Source of the DNA: CALESS01 sp041741455
Lineage (GTDB): Bacteria; Chloroflexota; Anaerolineae; Anaerolineales; Anaerolineaceae
Assembly: GCA_041741455.1 (NCBI GenBank)
Contig: JBGSJZ010000059.1
Span: 1 to 64,000, forward strand
Length of the DNA: 64,000 nt
Direction of reading: 5' to 3'
In this document: piece by piece, positions 1-9,119 of the stretch
How positions within the stretch are numbered: position 1 is the stretch's first letter
Layout: the number at the start of each line of letters is the position of its first letter
Notes under the pieces: generated by a model
Told to the model about the DNA's origin: nothing
Seen by the model: only the letters and a program-made list of their open reading frames with translations
Databases searched by the model: none
Translations under genes and position numbers: made by a program

Positions 1-27
1 GCTCCTTTTGTGAGAATGGGGTATTCG

Positions 28-504
28 TTAGCGGCCAATAGCCATTGATAGGATCGTCCGGATGTTAAATTTCGCGGCGCGCAGAGCGCTCCATGCACCG
101 GTGGCCCATAAAGCCCAAATAACCAGCAGTGGCTGGAAAAACAGGCGAATGAAACGGGACTGGTCGGTATTCAGCCCAAAGGCATCAATCCGGTTGATGT
201 ACTGCGAGATATTGCCGGGGAATATCAGCACAAAGAACACTCCCGTAGCCAGGCCTATGAGCACGCGCTGCCTGGCCAGCAATACCAGGCCAAACCCCAG
301 TGCGATTTCCGCAATGCCTGATAAAACCACCACCAGGTCGCCATCCAGCGGCACCCACGGCGGAACCTGGGCCAGGAATTCCACGCGCGCAAAGGTGAGA
401 TGATTTACTCCAGAAAAAATCAGGAATGCACCTAGTAAAATTCGGAAGATTGCTTGTACGATGCCAAATCTCTTTGGTTGAAGGTTTTTTTCGTCTGTTT
501 TCAT
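28..504 (-). CDS. DoxX-family integral membrane protein
   Basis: Small membrane protein of about 158 residues with four hydrophobic segments. The sequence FGIVQAIFRILLGAFLIFSGVNHL near the N-terminus and the later GIAEIALGFGLVLL are typical of the DoxX/DoxD-like family, which is a loosely defined group linked to redox or quinone-associated membrane complexes. The start at 504 is preferred over an upstream in-frame start at 597 because AAAGGAA lies just upstream and the extra N-terminal residues are basic and unlike the family. No neighbour hints at the role; the gene lies alone at the left edge. Family call is from pattern recognition; the specific function is unknown. Confidence 0.75.
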   Translation of the reverse strand: MKTDEKNLQPKRFGIVQAIFRILLGAFLIFSGVNHLTFARVEFLAQVPPWVPLDGDLVVVLSGIAEIALGFGLVLLARQRVLIGLATGVFFVLIFPGNISQYINRIDAFGLNTDQSRFIRLFFQPLLVIWALWATGAWSALRAAKFNIRTILSMAIGR

Positions 505-692
505 CAGGATTCCTTTTTTCCACTTGCTTTTGAAGTTACATTGGTTTAACAATCCTAATTTATATCGCAAAAGATTATATCGCACAAGATATATCATATA
601 GCATTAATTTTAGAATTTCAAGAGGTTCTTTTTGGTGATACTTAAATATCTTTTTCCATCAAAGGTGAAATGTTACCAACCCCCATCAAGGC

Positions 693-735
693 TTACCGAA
701 GACTCTGGTTGCTCTGGTGGTGATGATACTGTTCG
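693..735. repeat. Possible half of a degenerate REP-like element
   Basis: The segment shares the 13-mer CCGAAGACTCTGG and scattered flanking matches with the right half of the REP-like element at 24424-24493. Only one arm can be seen, so it would be a relic. Chance similarity is possible. Confidence 0.3.
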
Positions 736-876
736 AAGCGACCTGGAGGCAGCTATTGGAATGAGTAAATGAATTATGCTTTCTTGAATTGGCAAGTAGG
801 GGACGGAAGGGAATCTGCCTGGTATATTCTCCTGGTAGGGTTGTCACCCTTTTGCGCAGAAGACACATTAACGTAC

Positions 877-942
877 GGTACCCCCGTCCTCTGCTAGGAT
901 GCTGCGCGATCCCGCAAGGGGAGGCTGCGCGCTGGGGGCACC
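877..942. repeat. Hairpin-bounded intergenic repeat, copy A
   Basis: The element is bounded by GGTACCCCC and GGGGGCACC, which pair at eight of nine positions. Its interior resembles copy B at 4494-4545: both carry TGCTG, GATCC, CAAGGG and AGGC blocks in the same order. Both copies sit beside decayed genes. It may be a small non-autonomous mobile element or a structured RNA relic; nothing else indicates function. Confidence 0.45.
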
Positions 943-1048
943 TCCACCAGAAGCAACCTGAATAGGGTGTTTTAAAATTAAGAATAACGAGTGCACCCTA
1001 GAATCAGAAGGATGTGCTAATCGATATTTTGGGCGAAAGTTCTCTTCT

Positions 1049-1548
1049 TTACTCTACAAAACGCACTGTTACAACTTCATGCCTACCAGCCTGCAAGTGC
1101 ACCGCTCCATCTTCCTCCACGGTGAGAGGATTGAGGTGGTTGCAGCGGACTGCGGTTACGAAAGGTCACCAGGGCCGAAGGGTAACCATAAACGGGTTGT
1201 CCGTGATGTTATATCCGCGCAACAGCCAACCACGACCGTCTTCAGCTTCCTTGACCGCGCTGATAATAAATTCAGTCGGGGTATGCGTGATGAAAGCCAG
1301 GGGCCGATCAGGATCCGACCGCTCTGCACGTGCTGGTGGATGACAGCTTCGTTTTCCGGGTGAATTTGTAAATAATCGTCAAGGATGATAGTCTGACCAT
1401 CGAGCATAAAATGCTTGAAGTCAGGGTTTTGTTCCAACGTCTCCAGCAGCCCATCCACCAGGTGGATAAGCTTAAGTCGGAACTGTTGGAAGGTCAGGTA
1501 ACACTCGCGGTCCCAATGGGTGTGTGAAATTAGGTGTAGAGTACTCAT
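1049..1548 (-). pseudogene. Decayed GH38 alpha-mannosidase with huge internal deletion
   Basis: The first ~90 residues start MSTLHLISHTHWDRE and run to GRILIGPWL, the metal-binding N-terminus of GH38 alpha-mannosidases. At about 1275-1285 the sequence jumps, with a frame change, to the family's C-terminal part: reading the other frame gives KEAEDGRGWLLRGYN followed by ITDNPFMVTLRPW, then an in-frame TGA, then a matching tail ending HEVVTVRFVE and TAA at 1049-1051. GH38 enzymes are normally 800-1000 residues, so roughly 600 or more residues are missing. The ATG overlaps the stop of the upstream flippase gene by one base, so the enzyme was once the next gene of that operon. It cannot be catalytically active. 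Confidence 0.85.
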
Positions 1549-4085
1549 CACAGCTTCACTCTCTCATCTGTTAATCCTTGTGCCTCTAGCATGGCGGCTG
1601 GTCGGATGCTGATTGGGAAGCGGTTGTGCAGTGGACTGAGGTGGGCTCCCAGTTCGGTGGCTTTCCAAATTATCCAAACAAGTGGGCGCACAAATCCGGT
1701 CATATCCATGGCTTGATGAAACTCTTCCAGCGTGTCCGTATCCCAACCTCCAGCCAGGCCATACAGGAACATATAGATCGGGTATGAGGGGAGAATGCTG
1801 ATAAAGAAGATCAGTATGCTCGTGACCGCGTCGCCTTGCCAGATCAGCCCGGTTAGCCAGCGCAGAAAGGTGAAGTGAACACCAGCCGCCACCAAAGGTG
1901 CGATTAAGGATTGCCAGGTGAAGAAACGCTGGGGATAACAAAACCGATGGTTGATGAAATAAGCCGCGATGCCTTTACTGAATAAACCGACAAAATAGGC
2001 GATGATCAAGGCATTGATTTGGAAGCGTGCCAGAAGGGCCAGAGCCAGGGCCACCCGAACGACTTGCTCGCTGAACACCAAAATGGACTTCAAATACGGA
2101 CGATTGGAGCCCAATTGAACATTATCCCCTACCCAGGAGGGGTATTGGAAGGTTCCCCAGATGGCCAATGGAATGACATAGCGAGCAGCACGCACAAATT
2201 CCGGGCCGGAGGCACCAAGAATGAATCGATCTGCCACAGCGAGTAGAACCGCACCCAGAAAGAAGCTTACCAGACCGTTCCACTTATACAACATGACACT
2301 GTAATACTGGCTCAGAATCTTTTTGCCATGGGAAATGGCTTCTGAAATGGCAGCCATCGTGCCATCGTTGAGTGTCTGAGTTACATTGAAGGCAAAAACG
2401 AAATTTTGTGCCATGACCCAGTTCCCCCAGATTTCGGCGTAGTTTACCAGCCGGTTCTGGGTGATCCCGATTTCAGATGCCTGCCCGATTGCCCAGGCCA
2501 AGGAGCCGAGCATCTCAAATACCCCGAATTTGAAACTGGTTTTAACCACTTCCCAGTCAAAATGAGCCAGGAAGAGAATTTTTGGGTTATAGCCCACCCG
2601 GCGATACAACCACAGACCGAACAGGAAGGTGAACAGCTCCGCAAAATAAGCAGCCACCCCGAGCCCCAGAAGGCCACCCATCGCCCCGCCAAATTGGGGG
2701 TTTGATCGACCCCAGAAATAGGCCAGGCTTACAAAAATCGGTTGCAAAAGCATTGGAAAGACCAGGTTGAGACCCATATCCAGATAGCGGGCATAATCCT
2801 GGCGCTGGAAGCCATTCAGGGAGTGGCGCATCACCTGGTAAAAACCGGGAAGCTGGATGAAGGCATGGATGATCACACTCCAGGCATACAGAGCATAAAC
2901 GGACTTTGGTGCCCATGTACTGGCTATCGCCACCACGAGGGCTACCTGGATCGCCCCCGAAAGCGCCTGCCACCAGACGAAAACCTGGCCATATTGGATA
3001 CCCTTGCGTGGGTCGTTAACCCGGTATTGCGAAAGAAATTTGATGAAGGCCACGCTGGTTCCCATATCGAAGAACAGCCAGGCAAACGAGAAAAACTGGG
3101 TCACTCGTCCCCAGATACCAAGAGCCTGGGCGGACGGCAAGATGTAGACGGGTAAAATCAAGTTCTGGTAGATGATCAAAGGAATAAAAAGCACCAGGCC
3201 GATGGAGAGTGACACTAAGAAGCCGCTTAGCGGTCGGTGGAAGCCGACATCTTCCCATTCTGAGTGAGCTTCATGTGATTCAAATGCGCTTCGGTCGATT
3301 ACGATCTGATCCAGAGCTTCCGGGTGCCGGCGGCTGTATCTCCGAACCCATACGAAAACCCCAAAGGTAGTTACTATCAACAAACCGAGAATCAGCCATA
3401 ATGCGTTTCGCTCTGCATTATGCGGTACAGGCGAGCCGGGATAGTCTGCAAACGTACTTGGAGTCTGACCGGCGGCACGGGTCACGAGGTGATAGATCAG
3501 GTAGTTGTAATAAGCCCACTGTTGAAATTGTGGGTTTGTTGTATCGTTTTCAAGGATCGCGTTGATAACAAAACTGGTGGGACGGGCTTGCCACAACACC
3601 CACTCCCCATCCTCGTAGGCGGTCACCAGCGGTTGAACTGCTGAGATCGGCGTGAGAGTCTGAAAGCGATCACGCACCTGGGGTGCACCGTTCCAAATAA
3701 TCTCGGTTGTAAGTGGATCATCGATCTTGATTTCTGTCAGGCTGACAGGGTCTGTTTGCTTTTCAAGCGTCACAGGAATACCCAGGATTAACTCAACATC
3801 TGCCGGGTTGATCTGCTCTCCCAGGATCAGAACCAGACCGGTTCCAGCCTGCACCTGATGAGCTAATTCAACTGAATTCGGGATGGTACCGTTCAGCAAG
3901 ATTACATCTGCTTGAGAGGGATCTTTGACGATGGTAAACTTTGCTAGTTCCAAGGCTTGCAACACGCTGGAGTTCGGTTCGCCAGCATAAAAAACAGATA
4001 GCGCATCCCCAGTAGCAAAAGCCGGGGAGGTAAACACAAAAAGGATCAGTGGGATGAGCAATATCATTGCAAGGCGGCGGATCAT
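1548..4085 (-). CDS. Flippase-like membrane protein with extracytoplasmic amidotransferase-like domain
   Basis: A protein of about 845 residues. A signal peptide (1-25, IRRLAMILLIPLILFVF...) is followed by a ~200-residue extracytoplasmic domain with an alternating fold reminiscent of the class I glutamine-amidotransferase/ThuA-like superfamily (blocks LSVFYAG, ADVILLNG, GTGLVLILGE), without an obvious catalytic Cys. A TM helix at about 228-248 and a charged linker lead to a polytopic region (about 295-760, 12 or so helices) resembling Wzx/MATE-type polysaccharide flippases. The start at 4085 is chosen because GGAGG lies 7 bases upstream; an in-frame ATG at 4109 lacks this. Its stop overlaps the start of a GH38 mannosidase wreck, suggesting glycan export or turnover. 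The domain combination is unusual; the substrate is unknown. Confidence 0.65.
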   Translation of the reverse strand: MIRRLAMILLIPLILFVFTSPAFATGDALSVFYAGEPNSSVLQALELAKFTIVKDPSQADVILLNGTIPNSVELAHQVQAGTGLVLILGEQINPADVELILGIPVTLEKQTDPVSLTEIKIDDPLTTEIIWNGAPQVRDRFQTLTPISAVQPLVTAYEDGEWVLWQARPTSFVINAILENDTTNPQFQQWAYYNYLIYHLVTRAAGQTPSTFADYPGSPVPHNAERNALWLILGLLIVTTFGVFVWVRRYSRRHPEALDQIVIDRSAFESHEAHSEWEDVGFHRPLSGFLVSLSIGLVLFIPLIIYQNLILPVYILPSAQALGIWGRVTQFFSFAWLFFDMGTSVAFIKFLSQYRVNDPRKGIQYGQVFVWWQALSGAIQVALVVAIASTWAPKSVYALYAWSVIIHAFIQLPGFYQVMRHSLNGFQRQDYARYLDMGLNLVFPMLLQPIFVSLAYFWGRSNPQFGGAMGGLLGLGVAAYFAELFTFLFGLWLYRRVGYNPKILFLAHFDWEVVKTSFKFGVFEMLGSLAWAIGQASEIGITQNRLVNYAEIWGNWVMAQNFVFAFNVTQTLNDGTMAAISEAISHGKKILSQYYSVMLYKWNGLVSFFLGAVLLAVADRFILGASGPEFVRAARYVIPLAIWGTFQYPSWVGDNVQLGSNRPYLKSILVFSEQVVRVALALALLARFQINALIIAYFVGLFSKGIAAYFINHRFCYPQRFFTWQSLIAPLVAAGVHFTFLRWLTGLIWQGDAVTSILIFFISILPSYPIYMFLYGLAGGWDTDTLEEFHQAMDMTGFVRPLVWIIWKATELGAHLSPLHNRFPISIRPAAMLEAQGLTDERVKL

Positions 4086-4399
4086 TTGGTTTCCTCCATA
4101 GTGTTGCAAAGCTGTTTGGATAATGCTTTACTGGGCGTGCGCCTGGGTTTCATGATTTTGACTGGTTCAGGCTGTTGATTTTTGAAAATCAAAACGGGAA
4201 ACTAGAATGAAAACCAAGATTAGATTTCCTTTTTTGGTACTCTCCCATTGAAAAGGAATCGAATACCCCTTGATAAGTGATTGAATTTTGACTATTAATT
4301 TGTGAGAAAAACCAGACTGTTGTTCTTTGCCTGAGCCTATTGTATATCAAAATAAAAAATTCAATACCTTATACTCGCCCAAGAGAAATATAGTGCGTA

Positions 4400-4492
4400 C
4401 TATTCAAACCTGCGCTAGATGTAATCCTGAGTCTATTTGTTGGTCGAATTTAAAAACATGATGCTGCCAACTCTATATTCAATCAACTCACC
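4400..4492 (-). pseudogene. Relic of a pstB 3' end
   Basis: Read on the minus strand this 93-base stretch translates to GELIEYRVGSIMFLNSTNK, stop, TQDYI, stop, RRFE, stop. It matches the last 31 codons of the intact pstB at 17300-18070 in frame and without gaps (about 80 percent DNA identity by eye, 24 of 31 codons giving the same residue). Two premature stop codons show it is dead. The similarity ends abruptly at 4492, where repeat copy B starts. It implies a third pstB-like gene once lay here, or that a fragment was copied. Confidence 0.85.
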
Positions 4493-4493
4493 T

Positions 4494-4545
4494 CCCTGCC
4501 CTGACAGAGTGCTGTGAGATCCTTCAAGGGAGGCGGTGTGCAGGG
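4494..4545. repeat. Hairpin-bounded intergenic repeat, copy B
   Basis: Bounded by CCCTGC and GCAGGG and alignable by eye to copy A at 877-942 through the interior blocks. It abuts the pstB relic exactly. The rest of the intergenic region 4086-4399 shows no gene; it is AT-rich and probably contains the flippase-gene promoter. Confidence 0.45.
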
Positions 4546-4554
4546 TCAACAAAG

Positions 4555-4591
4555 AAAACCGACCGCCAGGAGACAATGGCGGTCGGTTTTT
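4555..4591 (-). terminator. Rho-independent terminator after the phosphorylase-like gene
   Basis: A perfect 13-base stem, AAAACCGACCGCC pairing with GGCGGTCGGTTTT, around a 10-base loop. It lies about 80 bases past the stop of the minus-strand gene at 4672 and gives a U-run on that strand; the plus strand also ends in five T. Confidence 0.8.
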
Positions 4592-4671
4592 GAAGTATTT
4601 GTAATCCAGTTGGTGGATTTTGAAACAAAGGCTGCCAGCCGGTCGGTATTGTGACCCATCCTACTGGCTGT

Positions 4672-7600
4672 CTATGCCACCTGCTTGAACGGCTCGTTGG
4701 GTGAAACGCCTACCACCAGGTGATGGATGCGATTATCCCGTTGGAAAATATGCCGGCTGCTGGCAGAATCCAACACATGCCCTTCAACTTTCAGCATGCT
4801 GCCATCAGTTCGATGGACTTGAATGTATTTTTCGCTTGAGGCGCAGAGGATTACGGGAACCTGGCAGATTGTGTAAGCGAGAGAACCCGCCGGTATTTCT
4901 AATTGATGTGGCTGTCCATCCACACCCCAAAAGGCAAACATCGTGGGATTGGTCAGGAATTCACTCCTGTCGAACAGGAGAAAATCAAAGCCAAGATGGC
5001 CGCCCTCGATGGACAAGCCAAGTTCCACCTGCCGTGTCAGGATTTCCTCCTTGACCAAGCCGGTCATGCCTGGCTGTTTGGCCCCTTGTCCTTTGGGAGT
5101 ATGCGAATAGGGATCGGTTGGGAAGGCGCCGTAGGCCTGCGGCGATTTGTTGAAGCCCAGGCCTGCACGGATATCCCGATACTTTTCGACCAAAGCAATG
5201 GCATTGGCTTCATCCCGGGTGCGCAGAATGGTTTCCTGCACGGCCAACAGCAGCTTCGCCACCATGTGCCAGTAGACACTGCCCAGGCCCTCGTAGGCAA
5301 AGAAAGTGCTTGAACGCCCGGTGAATTCACTGTGCCGGAAGGTTACTTCAAACAGCTCCCGGACTTTTTCGGTTTCGGCCGTAATTAAGTCAGCAAATCG
5401 GGGATTCTGCTGGAGCGAATCCAAGGTTCGATTGACATCCTTTATATTATGGAGTTGGCCGCTAAAGTGATAGACGCCGTGGATATCTTGGGTCACGAGG
5501 GTTTTATCACCGGCCTCCACCAGGGCTGAAAACAGCTTGATGCCACACACCTGCTCTGGGGATAGACAGTTCTTCTCCAAAAAACCAGGAACTTCCCGGT
5601 CGGGATAAAGCAAGTAACTGTGCTGATCCGCCTGGTACAAGGGGCTGTTCCGCAGGCTCACCAACAATGCTAACGATTCCTCGCCCGAAAGAAGCCCCGA
5701 GGAAAGAATTGCTACCTGGCCCTCAAGCATCTCATACAGGTTACTGACCGAAGCGCGATTATCCTTCAGATGTAAAATGTTATACCCATGGTACAGGTCG
5801 TCACTGCGCTGATTGGCACGCAAGGAGTGTTCGACGTAACGTTGCACCAGGTCGAGAAAGGCTAGCAGATCGGGGATTTCGAGTTGTGCCAAGGCGCCAG
5901 AGAACCCCGATTGGTAGAAATCTAACCGGTAATCGCTCCCTGCCTGACCGAGAGCGTCCATCATGGTACGGCGCTGTGCATCGTCAAACGTGCCTTGCAA
6001 AGAGGGCTGGAAGCGTTTCAGGATATTAAACACCTGGGCGTAGAAGGAATGCACCTCGGCACTGAGCGAAGCAGACGCCAGGGTGCTGCTGCCAAATAAA
6101 TCCTGACAAAAGGCAATGTAGCGCCGCAGATAGCACAACGTCACCACCGATAACCCCTTGCCTACCAGGGCGTTGTTGGCGTCATTCCACTCCGGGCGCT
6201 GGGTGTTCATCCAGATGCCGCCTTCTGGAACAAAGTTCGCCAGCTTGGCCAGCAGGAGGACGAGGATTTTTTCAGTAAGTGAGGTTTGGAGGATTTCCCC
6301 ATCCGGTCGGGAAATCAATTTTCCATCAGTACCTCGCTCTCGCACACGGGCTTCGATTTGTTGTTCCAGTTCCAAATCGAAAAGAATCGTGTTGTAAGGA
6401 TCCTGTGTCAAATCAGCGTAGGACTTGATGCGGTAGGGTACATGGGCGTAACTGAAGAGTGGTCGATCCAGAAAGCTCTGAAGTCTGCCAGGGTGCATGT
6501 TGGCGCTGATCTCCATGAGTTTCAGCAGGTAAATGATCTGGTGATCACTCCAGTAGCCGATATTGGCCCACGGGTTGCCCGGCTCTGGAACCTCCCAATC
6601 CACCCCCTGGTAGGTGATCCGATAGGGGTTGTAACCATCCGCGGTGGTGGCATTCAGGAAGGTGCTGATCATGCTTTCAACAAACCCGGGATAAGCATAG
6701 GCCAGTGCCTCCCAGTTTTGGAAAATGTCCCGCCAGTTGCCCTCGTAATCCAGGCGTAGTGAGCCGTCGGCTTGCTTGATCTTGATCGTGAAACGATTCC
6801 AAGGGCGGCTGGGATCACCATGCCGGCGGCTGAAGGCCAGGGGTAAATAAGTGTAGCTCAGACGAATCAGATCAGCCGCACCTGTGGCGTCAGCGCGGGT
6901 CTGGAGATCGGAAACGAGTATTTGAGAGGGCAGGGTGGCAAAGAAATCAGCCTGCTCTTGAAGAAGATTGTGATTACGCACAGCCACGAATTCGCGGAAA
7001 TCCGCTGCACGGACCCAATATTGGTCAGAAAAGATACCCCCACGCATGCCATTAAACATCACATTGGCAAAATGATGGGTGGTGCAAATTGCATCATTGG
7101 AAAGTTGAAGACCATCGGCTTTTGCCACAATCTCCCATAAATTTTTCTGGTCAGCAGCCCACTCATTTTTGATGCGTTTGCCCAACGTGATGGGAGTTTC
7201 TCGAAGCTCCTGGATCTTCTGGACAATGGCGGCGCTATCCTGGCTGACATCCGCTAACAAGTGCCAGGTGCGTTCATCCCCCTTTGCCAACTCAAAATTG
7301 ACATGCACGAAATAGGCACCACGCCGGCCGCGCACCTCGTTTTCCGTGATCACAGCGTTGCCTCGACGAAAAGTATTGAGCTGTGTTGATGAAAGAAGGT
7401 AATGGTCCGGTTCCAGTCCAACTTGTGCTACAGTTGTCGCCAGGAGTGACTCGCTGGGTTCGGCCAGGTCCGTCAGGGTCGAGTTGAGGGTGAAGATGCC
7501 CAGCCCAGTTGCGGCGTGCAGCTCGCTACGTTTATAAGCCTCCAGCAGGGAACTAAATGCCATCTGCGTAGCCATGGTCACATTGGCAGGCAAAATATTC

Positions 7601-8157
7601 TGAATACCATCAACCAATTCAACCTGGCAGGCAGAATCCGATGGATTGATCAGCCAGGTGGTTTTAAAAAAACCATATTTCTCACAGGTGCGCCAGGCAT
7701 ACCGATAGGTTAGCCCAAGGTCGAAGTTGTTTTCTTCGAAAACGACCATTGTGCTGGCAATATTTTTGTAAATATTCCGCTCGATGTGATAAAGGCCTCG
7801 GCCACGCTCGGAAAACGGCTCCCAGAGGCTTACCCGTTGGGCGCGTCGAACCAGCAAAATCGCTTTATTACCTGTGTTTTCGTTATTCTCCGTGATCTTA
7901 TCCACGGTATAGTATGGAAATAGGGCCTGATCCGGACTGACCCGTCCGGCGGAAATGCCGCCAGTGGAGGCGACAAAGAGCCAATGATCCGAGCTGCTGA
8001 CGATGCTCATGAAAAATGGCTCGATGACGTCAAAGTGGTGAATTTTGTAGAATGTTTCTCCCAATAGGGTTACTGTACTTCCTTGGATGTTAGTTGAGGA
8101 GTTGTGCTGCTGAGAAGCTCCAATGAAGATCGTTTCTACCTTTTGCTTCATGCTCAT
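4672..8157 (-). CDS. Large glycoside-phosphorylase-like protein (six-hairpin fold), putative beta-glucan phosphorylase
   Basis: A cytoplasmic protein of 1161 residues with no signal peptide or membrane segment. It has the architecture expected of the inverting glycoside phosphorylases related to GH94: an N-terminal beta-rich part, then an alpha/alpha-barrel with GNWRDIFQNWEAL (about 473-485), NIGYWSDHQIIYLLKLME (about 532-549) and PEWNDANNAL (about 655-664). The last corresponds to the GH94 DWND catalytic region, here with Glu before WND. Its size is close to that of GH149/GH161 beta-1,3-glucan phosphorylases (about 1100 residues), and a GH16 beta-glucanase and sugar importer lie directly upstream in the same direction. 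Phosphorolysis of imported beta-glucan oligosaccharides is therefore an inference from context. The start at 8157 has AAGGA only 3 bases upstream; ATG at 8151 is spaced better. Confidence 0.55.
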   Translation of the reverse strand: MSMKQKVETIFIGASQQHNSSTNIQGSTVTLLGETFYKIHHFDVIEPFFMSIVSSSDHWLFVASTGGISAGRVSPDQALFPYYTVDKITENNENTGNKAILLVRRAQRVSLWEPFSERGRGLYHIERNIYKNIASTMVVFEENNFDLGLTYRYAWRTCEKYGFFKTTWLINPSDSACQVELVDGIQNILPANVTMATQMAFSSLLEAYKRSELHAATGLGIFTLNSTLTDLAEPSESLLATTVAQVGLEPDHYLLSSTQLNTFRRGNAVITENEVRGRRGAYFVHVNFELAKGDERTWHLLADVSQDSAAIVQKIQELRETPITLGKRIKNEWAADQKNLWEIVAKADGLQLSNDAICTTHHFANVMFNGMRGGIFSDQYWVRAADFREFVAVRNHNLLQEQADFFATLPSQILVSDLQTRADATGAADLIRLSYTYLPLAFSRRHGDPSRPWNRFTIKIKQADGSLRLDYEGNWRDIFQNWEALAYAYPGFVESMISTFLNATTADGYNPYRITYQGVDWEVPEPGNPWANIGYWSDHQIIYLLKLMEISANMHPGRLQSFLDRPLFSYAHVPYRIKSYADLTQDPYNTILFDLELEQQIEARVRERGTDGKLISRPDGEILQTSLTEKILVLLLAKLANFVPEGGIWMNTQRPEWNDANNALVGKGLSVVTLCYLRRYIAFCQDLFGSSTLASASLSAEVHSFYAQVFNILKRFQPSLQGTFDDAQRRTMMDALGQAGSDYRLDFYQSGFSGALAQLEIPDLLAFLDLVQRYVEHSLRANQRSDDLYHGYNILHLKDNRASVSNLYEMLEGQVAILSSGLLSGEESLALLVSLRNSPLYQADQHSYLLYPDREVPGFLEKNCLSPEQVCGIKLFSALVEAGDKTLVTQDIHGVYHFSGQLHNIKDVNRTLDSLQQNPRFADLITAETEKVRELFEVTFRHSEFTGRSSTFFAYEGLGSVYWHMVAKLLLAVQETILRTRDEANAIALVEKYRDIRAGLGFNKSPQAYGAFPTDPYSHTPKGQGAKQPGMTGLVKEEILTRQVELGLSIEGGHLGFDFLLFDRSEFLTNPTMFAFWGVDGQPHQLEIPAGSLAYTICQVPVILCASSEKYIQVHRTDGSMLKVEGHVLDSASSRHIFQRDNRIHHLVVGVSPNEPFKQVA

Positions 8158-8235
8158 CAGTCCTTCTAATCCGGCGTGTTTTGTTTTCCCCGAATAATCA
8201 ATCTCTTTAGGGGTAATTTAGGGAGAAGTAATCCA

Positions 8236-9087
8236 CTAACGTTGATAAACTCTAACATAATCTATCAGGTACTGTGCCGGAAAGACCGTGTCAGGTTTTA
8301 TCAATCCGCCGAGAGTACCGCCCAAAGCCAGGTTCAAGATGATGAAAAACGGCTGGTCGAACACCCACTTTCGGTCGCCTACATCACTTCGGGTATAAGT
8401 GCTATATTGCTCACCATCATAAAACCAACTGATCTGGTTTGTGTCCCACTCGATAGCATACGTGTGGAAATCGTCTGGAATGTTGTAGGTTTGGCGGTTC
8501 CACTTGGTTAGTCCTAAAGCCCCAGAATAACCCGGGCCGTGCATGGTTCCCAGAATCAGGTCCGGCTCTTTTCCCATGAATTCCATGATGTCAATTTCGC
8601 CACAATCGGGCCAGCCCACTTGTTTGATATTTGAGCCGAGCATCCAAAATGCGGGCCAGAACCCGGCGCCAGCGGGCACTTTAATGCGTGCTTCAATCCG
8701 ACCGTATTGGAATTCCTGTAACCCCTGGGTTTTAAGCCGGGTCGAGGTAAATTCAAACCCGCCGTTGGCATTGGGCTCTTTTCTGGCCTCGATCACCAGC
8801 AAGCCATTTTCCACCCGTACATTCTCAGGTTTCTGTGTGTAAACCTGAGCCTCGCCGTTCCCCCATCCCCCGCCTCCCAGGTCATATGTCCAATTATTGG
8901 TGTCAATTGCAGCGCTGTCAAACTCATCTTGCCAGGTCAAATTCCAGCCCTCCGGCATCACAATTGGCGTTGGAACAGGGGTAGCAGTCGGAGTAGGTGG
9001 GGGAGGCGTAGGGATAGCACATCCTGCAACAGTACTCAGGAAGAAAGAACCACACAAGAGCAAAATGATGCTTTTTTGTAACGTCAT
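8236..9087 (-). CDS. GH16 endo-beta-glucanase (laminarinase-like) lipoprotein
   Basis: A secreted lipoprotein of 283 residues. The signal peptide ends in the lipobox TVAGC (Cys23), followed by a Pro/Thr-rich linker (24-42) and a GH16 beta-jelly-roll domain. The catalytic motif GEIDIMEFMG is intact (nucleophile Glu164, Asp166, acid/base Glu169), and the methionine bulge is the form found in laminarinases and lichenases. WPAFWML and the C-terminal YLIDYVRVYQR are also classic. The start at 9087 has GGAGG 7 bases upstream; an in-frame start 36 bases earlier lacks this. It should hydrolyse beta-1,3- or mixed-linked glucans at the cell surface, feeding the importer encoded just upstream. Confidence 0.9.
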   Translation of the reverse strand: MTLQKSIILLLCGSFFLSTVAGCAIPTPPPPTPTATPVPTPIVMPEGWNLTWQDEFDSAAIDTNNWTYDLGGGGWGNGEAQVYTQKPENVRVENGLLVIEARKEPNANGGFEFTSTRLKTQGLQEFQYGRIEARIKVPAGAGFWPAFWMLGSNIKQVGWPDCGEIDIMEFMGKEPDLILGTMHGPGYSGALGLTKWNRQTYNIPDDFHTYAIEWDTNQISWFYDGEQYSTYTRSDVGDRKWVFDQPFFIILNLALGGTLGGLIKPDTVFPAQYLIDYVRVYQR

Positions 9088-9119
9088 GAGAAGTCCTCCA
9101 GCCACAACCAAAGAATTCA

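Larger units (their letters stand above)
598..1048. other. Intergenic stretch without a supported gene
   Basis: About 450 bases between the DoxX gene and the mannosidase wreck. No reading frame here has a ribosome site or recognisable protein. It holds a possible half REP-like relic (693-735) and a hairpin-bounded repeat (877-942), both listed separately. It looks like decayed DNA. Confidence 0.5.

Noticed and set aside
686..868. 60-codon open frame on the minus strand
   Set aside because: Odd composition, no start context, and it overlaps a repeat relic.
4637..4648. CCGGTCGGTATT, identical to one half of the SDR palindrome
   Set aside because: Only a half-site, lying downstream of a gene where no promoter is expected.
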